From positions 1,003,001 through 1,067,000 of the forward strand of contig NZ_CP027773.1 in assembly GCF_003019815.1 (NCBI RefSeq): 64,000 nt of DNA, in the 5' to 3' direction. The stretch's first letter is position 1. Every line of letters starts with the position of its first letter. The notes beneath the pieces were generated by a model. It did not search any database, was not told the DNA's origin, and saw only the letters and a list, made by a program, of their open reading frames with translations. Of this stretch, positions 1 to 7,076 are shown one piece after another. The stretch comes from Variovorax sp. PMC12 (GTDB taxonomy: Bacteria > Pseudomonadota > Gammaproteobacteria > Burkholderiales > Burkholderiaceae_C). The position numbers and the translations under genes are program-made.

Positions 1-231
1 CTCGCGAACCCGGCGCTGATCCTCATCAACCGCATGAAGATCGAAGGCTTCATCGTCAGCGAACACATGGAAGTGTGGCCCGAGGCGCTCACGGAACTGG
101 GCACGCTGGTGGGCACGGGCAAGCTCAAGCCGCGCGAGTCGATTGCGCAAGGCATCGAATCGGCGCCCGAAGCGTTCCTGGGCCTGCTCAAGGGCAAGAA
201 CTTCGGCAAGCAACTCGTCAAACTGATCTGA
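1..231 (+). CDS. NADP-dependent MDR-family oxidoreductase (CurA/prostaglandin reductase type), 3' end only
   Basis: The frame is open from the first base, so the start lies outside the window and only the last 76 residues are seen. They read as the C-terminus of zinc-independent medium-chain reductases. There is a conserved Arg-Met-x-Ile-Glu-Gly-Phe segment, then a Gly-Lys-Leu-Lys stretch, and finally Ala-Phe-x-Gly-Leu-Leu-x-Gly-Lys-Asn-x-Gly-Lys near the end. Family members reduce alpha,beta-unsaturated ketones or aldehydes with NADPH in the cytoplasm. The gene runs in the same direction as the acyl-CoA dehydrogenase 31 bases downstream and is probably co-transcribed with it. Substrate unknown. 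Confidence 0.8.
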   Translation, partial: LANPALILINRMKIEGFIVSEHMEVWPEALTELGTLVGTGKLKPRESIAQGIESAPEAFLGLLKGKNFGKQLVKLI

Positions 232-262
232 ATGAGCTGAACGCACGGCAAGGAGGCCGGTC

Positions 263-1903
263 ATGGACACCACGCACGAGGTATTCAACCAGCCCACGCC
301 GCTGGTGGACTACAACCTCTTCGATACCAACCGGCCGCTTCGCGATGCGCTGAAGTTCAACGCGCCCGCGCTGCAGACCACGCAGCTGCATGAACTGGGC
401 GCGACCCTCGGCTCGGCCGGCATGCAGGCGCATGCGCGGCTGGCCAACATCCACACGCCCGAGCTGCACACGCATGACCGCTTCGGCCGGCGCGTCGACG
501 AGGTGGAATTCCATCCGAGCTATCACGCGCTGATGAGCGCCGCCGTGGGCGCGGGGCTGCACGGCACGCCGTGGACCGGCGCCTCGGCGTCGCCGCATGT
601 GCTGCGCGCGGCCGGCTTCATGCTCTTCACCGAACTGGAGCCGTCGATTCTCTGCCCCATCTCCATGACCTACGCCGTCACGCCCGCGCTGCGCGGCAAT
701 GCCGGCGTGTACGCCGACTGGGGACCTAAGCTCGGCAGCCTCCGGTACGACCCGGCGCTCAAGCGCTTCAGCGACAAGCCCGGCGTGACCATGGGCATGG
801 GCATGACCGAGAAGCAGGGCGGCTCCGACGTGCGGGCCAACACCACCCGGGCCGTGCGCGACGGCAGCGACGCCTGGGGCGAGCGCTACGCCATCACCGG
901 CCACAAGTGGTTCTTCTCGGCGCCGATGTGCGATGCGTTCCTGGTGCTGGCGCAGGCGCCGGCCGGGCTCAGCTGCTTCTTCCTGCCGCGCGTGCTGCCC
1001 GACGGCACGCGCAACGCCATCCAGATCCAGCGCCTGAAGGACAAGCTGGGCAACAAGGCCAACGCCAGTTCCGAGGTCGAGTTCCAGGGCGCCAGCGCCT
1101 GGCTGGTGGGCGAGGAGGGGCGCGGCATTCCGCAGATCCTCGAGATGGGCACGATGACCCGGCTCGACTGCGCGCTGGGCACCAGCGGCCTGATGCGCCA
1201 GTCGCTGGGCATCGCGCTCAACCATGCGACGCAGCGCAACGCCTTCGGCAAGCCCCTGATCGACCAGCCGCTCATGAAGAACGTGCTGGCCGATCTCGCG
1301 CTCGAAAGCGAAGCCGCCACGGCGCTGGCCATTCGCCTCGCGAGAGCCTTCGATCGCCAGGACGACGAGCACGAGCGCCTGATGGCCCGCCTGCTCACGC
1401 CCGTCGCCAAGTTCTGGATCTGCAAGCGCGGCAGCCACTTCGCGCAGGAGGCCATGGAATGCCTCGGCGGCAACGGCTATGTGGAAGAGGGCGGCGAAGG
1501 CATCATGGCCCGCATCTACCGCGAGATGCCGCTCAACTCCATCTGGGAAGGCGCCGGCAACATCATGGCGCTCGACCTGCTGCGCGGCCTGCGCAAGGGC
1601 GACGCGATTGCCGCGCTGAGGAAGGAACTGGCGCCCGCGCGCGGCCAGCACGCGGCGCTCGACCGTCTTGCCGATGCGATGCCCGCACGCATCGAGGCGA
1701 TGGCCTCCGAAACAGAGGCGCGCCGCCTGGCACAGGACGTGGCATTGGCCGTGCAGGCATCGCTGCTCGCGCAGACCGCACCGGCGGCGGTGGCCGGTGC
1801 CTTCTGCGCATCGCGCCTCGGCGGCGACTGGGGCAACGCCTTCGGCACGCTCGGCGCCGGCACCGATTTCGATTCGATCATCCAGCGCGCGCAGCCCCGT
1901 TGA
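263..1903 (+). CDS. AidB-like acyl-CoA dehydrogenase family flavoprotein
   Basis: This 546-residue protein is close in length to E. coli AidB (about 541). Its N-terminus, with the Asn-Gln-Pro-x-Pro-Leu-x-x-Tyr-Asn-Leu-Phe signature, and the Met-Gly-Met-x-x-Thr-Glu-Lys-Gln-Gly-Gly-Ser-Asp flavin-site motif around residue 175 mark the AidB branch of acyl-CoA dehydrogenases. AidB binds FAD and, in E. coli, double-stranded DNA, and belongs to the alkylation response. A strong AAGGAGG ribosome site lies 6 bases before the ATG. The neighbours are a reductase, a GST and an SDR, not Ada or AlkB, so a metabolic acyl-CoA (isovaleryl-type) role is an equally good reading. Confidence 0.85.
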   Translation: MDTTHEVFNQPTPLVDYNLFDTNRPLRDALKFNAPALQTTQLHELGATLGSAGMQAHARLANIHTPELHTHDRFGRRVDEVEFHPSYHALMSAAVGAGLHGTPWTGASASPHVLRAAGFMLFTELEPSILCPISMTYAVTPALRGNAGVYADWGPKLGSLRYDPALKRFSDKPGVTMGMGMTEKQGGSDVRANTTRAVRDGSDAWGERYAITGHKWFFSAPMCDAFLVLAQAPAGLSCFFLPRVLPDGTRNAIQIQRLKDKLGNKANASSEVEFQGASAWLVGEEGRGIPQILEMGTMTRLDCALGTSGLMRQSLGIALNHATQRNAFGKPLIDQPLMKNVLADLALESEAATALAIRLARAFDRQDDEHERLMARLLTPVAKFWICKRGSHFAQEAMECLGGNGYVEEGGEGIMARIYREMPLNSIWEGAGNIMALDLLRGLRKGDAIAALRKELAPARGQHAALDRLADAMPARIEAMASETEARRLAQDVALAVQASLLAQTAPAAVAGAFCASRLGGDWGNAFGTLGAGTDFDSIIQRAQPR

Positions 1904-1953
1904 GCGTGCGCCGGGCCCACTGCAACGACCAAGCAACCCACAGGAAACAACCC

Positions 1954-2892
1954 ATGGCCGACCTGATCCTCCATCACTACACCACCTCGCCGTTCTCGGA
2001 AAAGGTGCGGCTGATCCTCGGCGCGAAGAAGCTGCCGTGGAAGTCGGTCTTCATCCCGCCGATCATGCCCAAGCCCGACGTGGAAACGCTCACCGGCGGC
2101 TACCGCAAGACGCCGTTCCTGCAGATCGGCGCCGACATGTACTGCGACAGCGCGCTCATCGCCGACGTGCTCGAACATCTGCAGCCCGAGCCCACGCTCT
2201 ACCCCGAGCCGGAGAAAGGCCTGTCGCGCATCCTCGCGCAGTGGGCCGACACCACGCTGTTCTGGGCCGCGATGGCCTGGAACCTGCAGCCCAGGGGCGC
2301 GGCAGAAGTGTTCGCCAAGGCGCCGCCCGAGGCCGCCAAGGCCTTCGGCGAAGACCGCGGCAAGATGAGCGCCGGCAACATGACCCGCCTGCGCCCGGCC
2401 GATGCCACCAGCGCCTACAAGTCGTACCTGCGCCGGCTGTCGGACATGCTCGACGACAAGCCGTTCCTGCTGGGCGAAGTGCCCAGCATTGCCGACTTCT
2501 CGGCCTACCACCCGCTCTGGTACACGCGCCGCGTCGAGTCGGTGCGAACCATCCTCGACCTCACGCCCGCGGTGGTCGACTGGATGGACCGCATGGCCGC
2601 CATCGGCCACGGCGCGCCGGAGAAGTTCACGAGCGACGAGGCCATTGCCACCGCCAAGGCCGCCACGCCGCACACGCTGCTGACCGACAGCACCTTCCAG
2701 GACGACCACGGCATTCCGCTGGGCAGCGCCGTGACCATCCGCGCCGAGAGCTTCGGCCTCGAAGAGACGCCTGGCACGCTGGTCGCGGCCACGCGCACGC
2801 ACTACACGCTGGAGCGCACCGGCGAGCGTGTGGGAACGGTGCACGTGCACTTTCCGCGCATCGGCTATGTGCTGAAGAAGGCGGACGCCTGA
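1954..2892 (+). CDS. Glutathione S-transferase family protein with C-terminal extension
   Basis: The 312-residue protein opens with a thioredoxin-like GST N-domain (about residues 3-80), including the Thr-Ser-Pro-Phe-Ser-Glu-Lys-Val-Arg glutathione-site segment and the cis-Pro-type Lys-Thr-Pro-Phe-Leu motif. An all-helical C-domain follows to about residue 210. The last 100 residues, rich in beta-type hydrophobic alternation, go beyond the usual 200-230 residue length and are unassigned. A GGAAACAA ribosome site precedes the ATG. The gene lies 50 bases after the acyl-CoA dehydrogenase and probably shares its transcript. The likely role is glutathione conjugation or reductive detoxification in the cytoplasm; substrate unknown. 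Confidence 0.8.
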   Translation: MADLILHHYTTSPFSEKVRLILGAKKLPWKSVFIPPIMPKPDVETLTGGYRKTPFLQIGADMYCDSALIADVLEHLQPEPTLYPEPEKGLSRILAQWADTTLFWAAMAWNLQPRGAAEVFAKAPPEAAKAFGEDRGKMSAGNMTRLRPADATSAYKSYLRRLSDMLDDKPFLLGEVPSIADFSAYHPLWYTRRVESVRTILDLTPAVVDWMDRMAAIGHGAPEKFTSDEAIATAKAATPHTLLTDSTFQDDHGIPLGSAVTIRAESFGLEETPGTLVAATRTHYTLERTGERVGTVHVHFPRIGYVLKKADA

Positions 2893-2993
2893 GCCTGCAT
2901 GGCGGGCACCTTCGTGACTGCGCCCACGCGCATTCCGTATTTCAATAACGCCTTCGACGTCAGAGACATTCAACAAAAGAAGGACACCGGCAA

Positions 2994-3899
2994 ATGATTC
3001 AGGACTTCAAGGGCAAGACCGCCGTTCTCACCGGCGCGGGCTCGGGCTTCGGGCTGGAGTGCGCGCGCATCGGCGCGGCGCGCGGCATGAACCTCGTGCT
3101 GGTCGACGTGCAGCAGGACGCCCTCGACAAGGCCAAGGCCGAGATGGAAGCCGCCGGCGTGCAGGTGATGGCGCGCAAGGTCGACGTGTCCGACGCGGCG
3201 CAGATGGAAGCGCTGGCCGCCGCCGTGAAGGAACGCTTCGGCGCGCCGCACTTCGTGTTCAACAACGCGGGCGTGGGCGCCGGCGGCCTGGTGTGGGAGA
3301 ACACCGTGGCCGACTGGGAATGGGTGCTGGGCGTCGACCTGTGGGGCGTGATCCACGGCGTGCGCCTGTTCACGCCGATGATGCTCGAGGCCGCCGCCAA
3401 GGACCCGTCCTACCGCGGCCACATCACCAACACCGCGAGCATGGCCGGCCTGCTCACGCCGCCCAACATGGGCATCTACAACGCCGCCAAGGCGGCCGTC
3501 GTGAGCCTCACGGAGACGATGTACCAGGACCTGAACCTCGTCACCGACCAGATCGGCGCGAGCCTGCTGTGCCCGTACTTCGTGCCCACCGGCATCACGA
3601 GCAGCGAACGCAACCGCCCCAACGCGCCGAAGGACAGCGAACTCACCAAGAGCCAGCTCATCGGCCAGGCCATGAGCAACAAGGCGGTGAGCAGCGGCAA
3701 GATCACGGCGGCCGAAGTGGCGGCCAGGGTTTTCGAGGCCATCAGCGACAACCAGTTCTACGTGTTCAGCCATCCGAAGGCGCTGGGCAACGTGCGCAGC
3801 CGCATGGAGAACATCGTGTCGGTGACGAACCCGGCCGACCCGTTCCTCGAACGGCCGGAAATCGGGCAGAAGCTGCGCGAGCAACTGCGCTCGGCCTGA
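2994..3899 (+). CDS. Short-chain dehydrogenase/reductase (classical SDR)
   Basis: The 301-residue protein shows a full classical SDR set. The Thr-Gly-x3-Gly-x-Gly cofactor motif lies at residues 13-20, Asn-Asn-Ala-Gly at 90-93, a catalytic Ser near 149, and Tyr162-x3-Lys166. Asp38 after the second strand suggests NAD(H) preference. The C-terminal 50 residues are longer than in the minimal family and resemble the SDRs often found with acyl-CoA dehydrogenases in Burkholderiales. It lies about 100 bases downstream of the GST gene in the same direction, with an AGAAGGA ribosome site. It probably oxidises a hydroxyl intermediate in the same pathway. Confidence 0.87.
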   Translation: MIQDFKGKTAVLTGAGSGFGLECARIGAARGMNLVLVDVQQDALDKAKAEMEAAGVQVMARKVDVSDAAQMEALAAAVKERFGAPHFVFNNAGVGAGGLVWENTVADWEWVLGVDLWGVIHGVRLFTPMMLEAAAKDPSYRGHITNTASMAGLLTPPNMGIYNAAKAAVVSLTETMYQDLNLVTDQIGASLLCPYFVPTGITSSERNRPNAPKDSELTKSQLIGQAMSNKAVSSGKITAAEVAARVFEAISDNQFYVFSHPKALGNVRSRMENIVSVTNPADPFLERPEIGQKLREQLRSA

Positions 3900-3933
3900 T
3901 TCTTCACGTCTCTTCAGGCCTCGTCACGCCTCT

Positions 3934-4605
3934 TCAGGCCGCCGCCTGCAGCTCGCGCACCAGCGTCTCGACGCGGGCGAGCGCGGCGGCGACGGACCGG
4001 TCGAGCAGGTCGCCGTGGTCTTCGGCGTGCTCTATACCCACGCTGTGCGTTTCGGTGAGCCCCAGGAGCGCCAGCGGGGCTGTGATGCCGGGCGTCAGCA
4101 AGTCCATTCCCGACTGGAACCCGCCGGGCCCGTAGCCGCTGCTGCCGCATGAGGTCAGCAGCACCGTGCGGCGACGGCGTTCGGCCAGCAGCGGCACGTA
4201 GGGGTTGTCGCGGCTGCGGTCGAAGTCGAAGGTGGCGCCGATGCGCACGATGTTGTCGATCCACGACTTCAGCGGCGCCGGCATTCCGAAGTTGTACATC
4301 GGCACGCCGATCACGAGCAGGTCGGCGCGGCGCACTTCGGCGATCAGCGTGTCGCTCTCCGCGAGTACTGCATGCATCCACGGCTCGCGCTCGGCGGCCG
4401 GGGTGTAGCCGGCGGCGATCCATTCGCCGGTGACGTGGCACGGCGGCGTGGCGCCGATGTCGCGGTAGATCACCTCATCGTGTGGCCGTGCCGCGCGCCA
4501 GGCCGATACGAAATGCCGGCTGAGCCGGCGCGAGTGCGAGCCGTGCGCATGCGTGCCAGAAAAACCGGGGCGGGCGCTGGCGTCGATGTGGAGCAGGGTG
4601 GTCAT
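3934..4605 (-). CDS. azoR: FMN-dependent NADH-azoreductase / quinone reductase (AzoR/AcpD type)
   Basis: The 223-residue protein has the flavodoxin-like fold of AzoR. It opens with Leu-His-Ile-Asp-Ala-Ser-x-Arg. The family signature Pro-Met-Tyr-Asn-Phe-x-Met-Pro-Ala-x-Leu-Lys-x-Trp-Ile-Asp, which contacts FMN, lies near residues 100-115. The family uses NAD(P)H to reduce azo compounds and quinones by two electrons in the cytoplasm. At 223 residues it is slightly longer than the E. coli enzyme (201). It is transcribed away from the LysR gene 133 bases to the right, the usual arrangement for quinone- or azo-responsive control. A GAGGA ribosome site supports the start. Confidence 0.88.
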   Translation of the reverse strand: MTTLLHIDASARPGFSGTHAHGSHSRRLSRHFVSAWRAARPHDEVIYRDIGATPPCHVTGEWIAAGYTPAAEREPWMHAVLAESDTLIAEVRRADLLVIGVPMYNFGMPAPLKSWIDNIVRIGATFDFDRSRDNPYVPLLAERRRRTVLLTSCGSSGYGPGGFQSGMDLLTPGITAPLALLGLTETHSVGIEHAEDHGDLLDRSVAAALARVETLVRELQAAA

Positions 4606-4738
4606 GGTCGGGTCCTCGTTGTTGCCTGGTGGGATGAAACTGGTTCAGCTGTCGGCTTGACAGGGTTCTCAATCTATCCAAGCATCCGAGGCCCAACAAA
4701 CGATGATTTCTTTGCGCTGCTGAAAAATAAATTCATCC

Positions 4739-5644
4739 ATGAGCAACCTGCGCCAACTCCCGCCGCTGGCGTCGCTGCGTGCCTTCGAGGCGGCAGCGCG
4801 GCATTGCAGCGCCAAGCTCGCAGCCAGCGAGTTGTCGGTCACGCCGACCGCCATCAGCCATCAGGTGCGTCAACTGGAAGACTCCCTCGGCGTCGCGCTC
4901 TTCATCCGTCAACCGAGGCAACTGGCGCTCACGCCGCAGGGGCGCGAACTGCAGGCGGTGCTGAGCGAATCGTTCAATGCAATTGCCACTGCAGTGGCAC
5001 GGCTGCGGGCACCTCCGCAGCGCCAGGCCATCACGCTGTCGGCCACGCCGGCCGTTGCGGCTCGCTGGCTGCTGCCGAGAGTCGGCGCCCTGCGTGCGCT
5101 GCATCCGAAGCTGGACCTGCGCATCCACGCATCGCACGAAGCGGTGGCGCTCGACGGCGTTACCGCCGACATCGCCATCCGCTACGGACGCGGCCAGTGG
5201 CCGGGCATGGTGGCCGAGAAGCTGTTCGACAACGTGTTTGCGCCAGCGTGCAGCCCTGTGCTCAAGCTGAAGAAGCGGAGCGACCTGGTGCGGCACACGC
5301 TGCTGCACTTCGCGCTGCCCGGCAGCAGGAGCCAGCCGGGCACGTGGACGGAATGGCAGCAGGAGGCGCAGGTGGCCGGTCTCGACGTATCTGCGGGGCC
5401 GGTGTTCTCGGACGAAACGCACACCGTGTCGGCCGCGCTGCAGGGCCAGGGCGTGGCGCTGATGAGCCTGGCGCTGATCGCGGACGAACTGCGCGCAGGC
5501 AACCTGGTGAAGCCCTTCGGCCCGGAACTGCCGGGGCTGCCGTTCCATCTGGTGTGCCCCGAGGCGCGGCGATCGGAGCCCGCCGTGGCGGCGGTATTCG
5601 ACTGGGTGAAGGGGCTGCAGCCGCTGGATGGAAGCGGGGCATGA
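4739..5644 (+). CDS. LysR-family regulator, GcvA-like subgroup
   Basis: The 301-residue protein starts Pro-Pro-Leu-Ala-Ser-Leu-Arg-Ala-Phe-Glu-Ala-Ala-Ala-Arg-His, typical of GcvA-type LysR proteins. A winged helix-turn-helix covers about residues 8-65 (recognition helix near Ser-Val-Thr-Pro-Thr-Ala-Ile-Ser-His-Gln). A periplasmic-binding-protein-like effector domain covers about residues 92-295. It is divergent from azoR across a 133-base gap and is the obvious candidate regulator of it. The effector, perhaps a quinone or an azo compound, is inferred only from the neighbour. Confidence 0.88.
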   Translation: MSNLRQLPPLASLRAFEAAARHCSAKLAASELSVTPTAISHQVRQLEDSLGVALFIRQPRQLALTPQGRELQAVLSESFNAIATAVARLRAPPQRQAITLSATPAVAARWLLPRVGALRALHPKLDLRIHASHEAVALDGVTADIAIRYGRGQWPGMVAEKLFDNVFAPACSPVLKLKKRSDLVRHTLLHFALPGSRSQPGTWTEWQQEAQVAGLDVSAGPVFSDETHTVSAALQGQGVALMSLALIADELRAGNLVKPFGPELPGLPFHLVCPEARRSEPAVAAVFDWVKGLQPLDGSGA

Positions 5645-5714
5645 GGAAAAGCACAAAACGCGACACATGGCGCGCGCACCTCGGAAGAATGCACACAGCA
5701 TGGCTGGGCCAGCC

Positions 5715-5739
5715 AAAGAAAAACCCGCCTGAGCGGGTT
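5715..5739 (-). terminator. Rho-independent terminator (T-tract on the minus strand)
   Basis: The minus-strand reading gives a 7-bp stem AACCCGC/GCGGGTT (5733-5739 with 5722-5728) around a 4-base loop, followed by TTTCTTT. The T-rich tail is on the minus strand only. It therefore terminates leftward transcription and is not the natural end of the rightward LysR gene, which stops at 5644. This orientation is the main argument for a minus-strand transcript here. On the plus strand the hairpin could still act weakly on LysR readthrough. Confidence 0.65.
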
Positions 5740-5790
5740 GAAGGGTAGCCCTGGAGGAGGGAGGAAAGAGCGGGCTACCGGCGGTGATTG
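5715..5790 (-). ncRNA. Candidate small RNA with anti-Shine-Dalgarno loop, minus strand
   Basis: Read on the minus strand, an 8-bp perfect stem (5772-5779 paired with 5744-5751, GGTAGCCC/GGGCTACC) presents a 20-base loop. The loop is almost pure pyrimidine and contains CCTCCCTCCTCC, complementary to Shine-Dalgarno sequences. Five bases later comes an intrinsic terminator with a T-rich tail. No protein frame accounts for this stretch. The layout (loop with CCUCC motifs plus Rho-independent terminator) resembles the CcsR ('cuckoo') RNAs of alphaproteobacteria, but homology is not claimed. The 5' end is uncertain and could extend to about 5805 or beyond. A role as a trans-acting translational repressor is inference. 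Confidence 0.5.
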
Positions 5791-5917
5791 TTTCGGCCGA
5801 AACTTATGCGGCGCTTAAAGCGGCATACCCGAGCGAACAAGAGCTCACGGCGTCGCAAGCCGCAAAGCCCTACGCCCGGCGCAGGCGCTGTCGCGGAGCC
5901 CTTTCAAGGCAGGCGAT

Positions 5918-5923
5918 TAGAAT
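5918..5923 (+). promoter_or_regulatory. mntP: Possible -10 element (TAGAAT) ahead of the riboswitch
   Basis: TAGAAT differs from the TATAAT consensus at one position and lies just upstream of the conserved riboswitch core, so the mntP transcript would begin near 5930. No good -35 hexamer is visible 16-18 bases upstream, so this is a weak prediction. Confidence 0.35.
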
Positions 5924-5924
5924 C

Positions 5925-6040
5925 GCCGCTCCCTTGGGGAGTAGCCGGCTTCCGGACTTCGGAAGCGTTCACGTCAACATACTCGGTTCGCACCTTGCGA
6001 CCGTGGCGTGAGCAGCCGAAAGGTTGGCGAGACCAGCGGT
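5925..6040 (+). promoter_or_regulatory. mntP: yybP-ykoY manganese riboswitch
   Basis: The 5' core TTGGGGAGTAGCC (5934-5946), the internal ACATACTCG (about 5977-5985) and the 3' core GGCGAGACCA (about 6026-6035) match the conserved blocks of the yybP-ykoY family. A closing helix can form between 5925-5930 and 6035-6040. The family senses Mn2+ and switches on manganese export genes. The next gene is mntP, the classic target. About 73 bases separate the aptamer from the ATG. They contain GGCCGG (around 6056) and CCGGCC (around 6090), able to pair as an expression platform, and no obvious Shine-Dalgarno sequence. Confidence 0.9.
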
Positions 6041-6113
6041 GCATGGACGCGGCTTTGGCCGGCGGGTTCGTGCGCCGCGGCGTCTTGAACCGGCCTTGCT
6101 TGCTACTTCCAAA

Positions 6114-6683
6114 ATGAACATTGCCTCCACGATCCTTCTTGCATTCGCCATGTCGACGGATGCTTTCGCCGCTGCTGTCGGCAAGGGCGCAGCACTGCGC
6201 AAACCCTCCTGGCGCGAAGCCTTGCGCACGGGTCTCATCTTCGGCGTCATCGAGGCGATAACGCCCGTCATCGGCTGGGCTGCCGGCCTGGCCGCCGCCA
6301 GTTACGTCGAACGTTGGGACCACTGGATCGCGGTCACGCTGCTCAGCGTGCTGGGCCTGCGAATGATCTGGGAGGGCTGCGGCACGCCCGACGCGGTGGA
6401 CGACAAGCCCAGCCGCAACTCCTTCTGGACCCTGGCCATCACCGGTTTCGCGACCAGCATCGACGCGATGGCCGTGGGCGTCGGGCTGGCCTTCATCAAC
6501 GTCAACATCGCCTGGACCGCGCTCGCCATCGGCCTCGCCACGCTGACCATGGTGACGCTTGGCGTGATGGTGGGGCGCGTGCTGGGCGCCGTCGTCGGCA
6601 AGCGCGCGGAGATCGTCGGCGGCGTGCTGCTGATCGGGATCGGCTTCTTCATCCTCTATGAGCATCTGAACGGGCTGGCCTGA
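6114..6683 (+). CDS. mntP: Manganese efflux pump MntP
   Basis: The 189-residue protein matches MntP in length (about 188) and form: six hydrophobic helices in two repeats. Each repeat carries the key aspartate motif, Met-Ser-Thr-Asp-Ala-Phe-Ala at residues 13-19 (Asp16) and Thr-Ser-Ile-Asp-Ala-Met-Ala at 114-120 (Asp117). These match the functionally essential Asp16 and Asp118 of the E. coli protein. It exports Mn2+ across the inner membrane. A manganese riboswitch lies directly upstream, giving a self-consistent sensor and output pair. The ATG at 6114 was chosen over an upstream in-frame codon because it gives the standard family N-terminus. Confidence 0.95.
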   Translation: MNIASTILLAFAMSTDAFAAAVGKGAALRKPSWREALRTGLIFGVIEAITPVIGWAAGLAAASYVERWDHWIAVTLLSVLGLRMIWEGCGTPDAVDDKPSRNSFWTLAITGFATSIDAMAVGVGLAFINVNIAWTALAIGLATLTMVTLGVMVGRVLGAVVGKRAEIVGGVLLIGIGFFILYEHLNGLA

Positions 6684-6690
6684 AGCCGGG

Positions 6691-6708
6691 CATCGGTTGA
6701 TACCGATG
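6691..6708 (+). promoter_or_regulatory. Short perfect hairpin after mntP
   Basis: A 7-bp perfect inverted repeat, CATCGGT/ACCGATG, with a 4-base loop lies 7 bases after the mntP stop. No T-run follows, so it is at best a weak terminator or 3'-end stabilising hairpin. Confidence 0.3.
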
Positions 6709-6857
6709 TAAACACACGACGGAGGTATTGCGTGAAAATGTGAATAAATCACGAATTCCGGCCATTTCGGATCACGTGTCCGAGCTGCTCAGGACAAGCC
6801 CCGAGCGAATCCTGAGTACCTTAAGACTACGATCCGGGGAATTAGACAAGGATCTCC

Positions 6858-7061
6858 ATGGAGACGTACCCGACCCTTCGCCAGGCCACAGGCGTTGCCC
6901 GCATTCTCAGCAAGCGCTCGTCCTGCACCATCGTCGTCTACCGGCAAGCGGAAGGGAAATTCGTGGCAGCGCATTCGACCGATCGGGTGGAGGGGAGCAT
7001 CGAAGGCGTGTACCGCGACGGGTATGTGGTTCCAACGCTCCTGAGCAAGCCCGAGCGTTGA
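6858..7061 (+). CDS. Small conserved-looking hypothetical protein
   Basis: This is a 67-residue cytoplasmic-looking protein with an AAGGA ribosome site 7 bases before the ATG and a balanced composition of charged and hydrophobic residues. The middle (about residues 17-55) has alternating beta-type hydrophobics. No signal peptide, helix-turn-helix or metal site is visible. It stands alone between mntP and a convergent serine hydrolase, and a strong coding look in one frame is the only support. I do not recognise a family. Confidence 0.55.
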   Translation: METYPTLRQATGVARILSKRSSCTIVVYRQAEGKFVAAHSTDRVEGSIEGVYRDGYVVPTLLSKPER

Positions 7062-7076
7062 AGGGCGCCAGCCTCG

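Noticed and set aside
218..1936. Long open frames opposite the acyl-CoA dehydrogenase and many other genes
   Set aside because: They are shadows caused by high GC; their translations are Arg/Ala/His/Gly-rich with no family motif and the true gene lies on the other strand.
4657..4662. TTGACA between azoR and lysR as a promoter
   Set aside because: No acceptable -10 hexamer lies 16-18 bases downstream, so it was not listed as a promoter.
5784..6011. Possible 75-residue protein on the plus strand before mntP
   Set aside because: It starts in the palindrome, runs through the riboswitch core and has no family look; the RNA explanation is far better supported.
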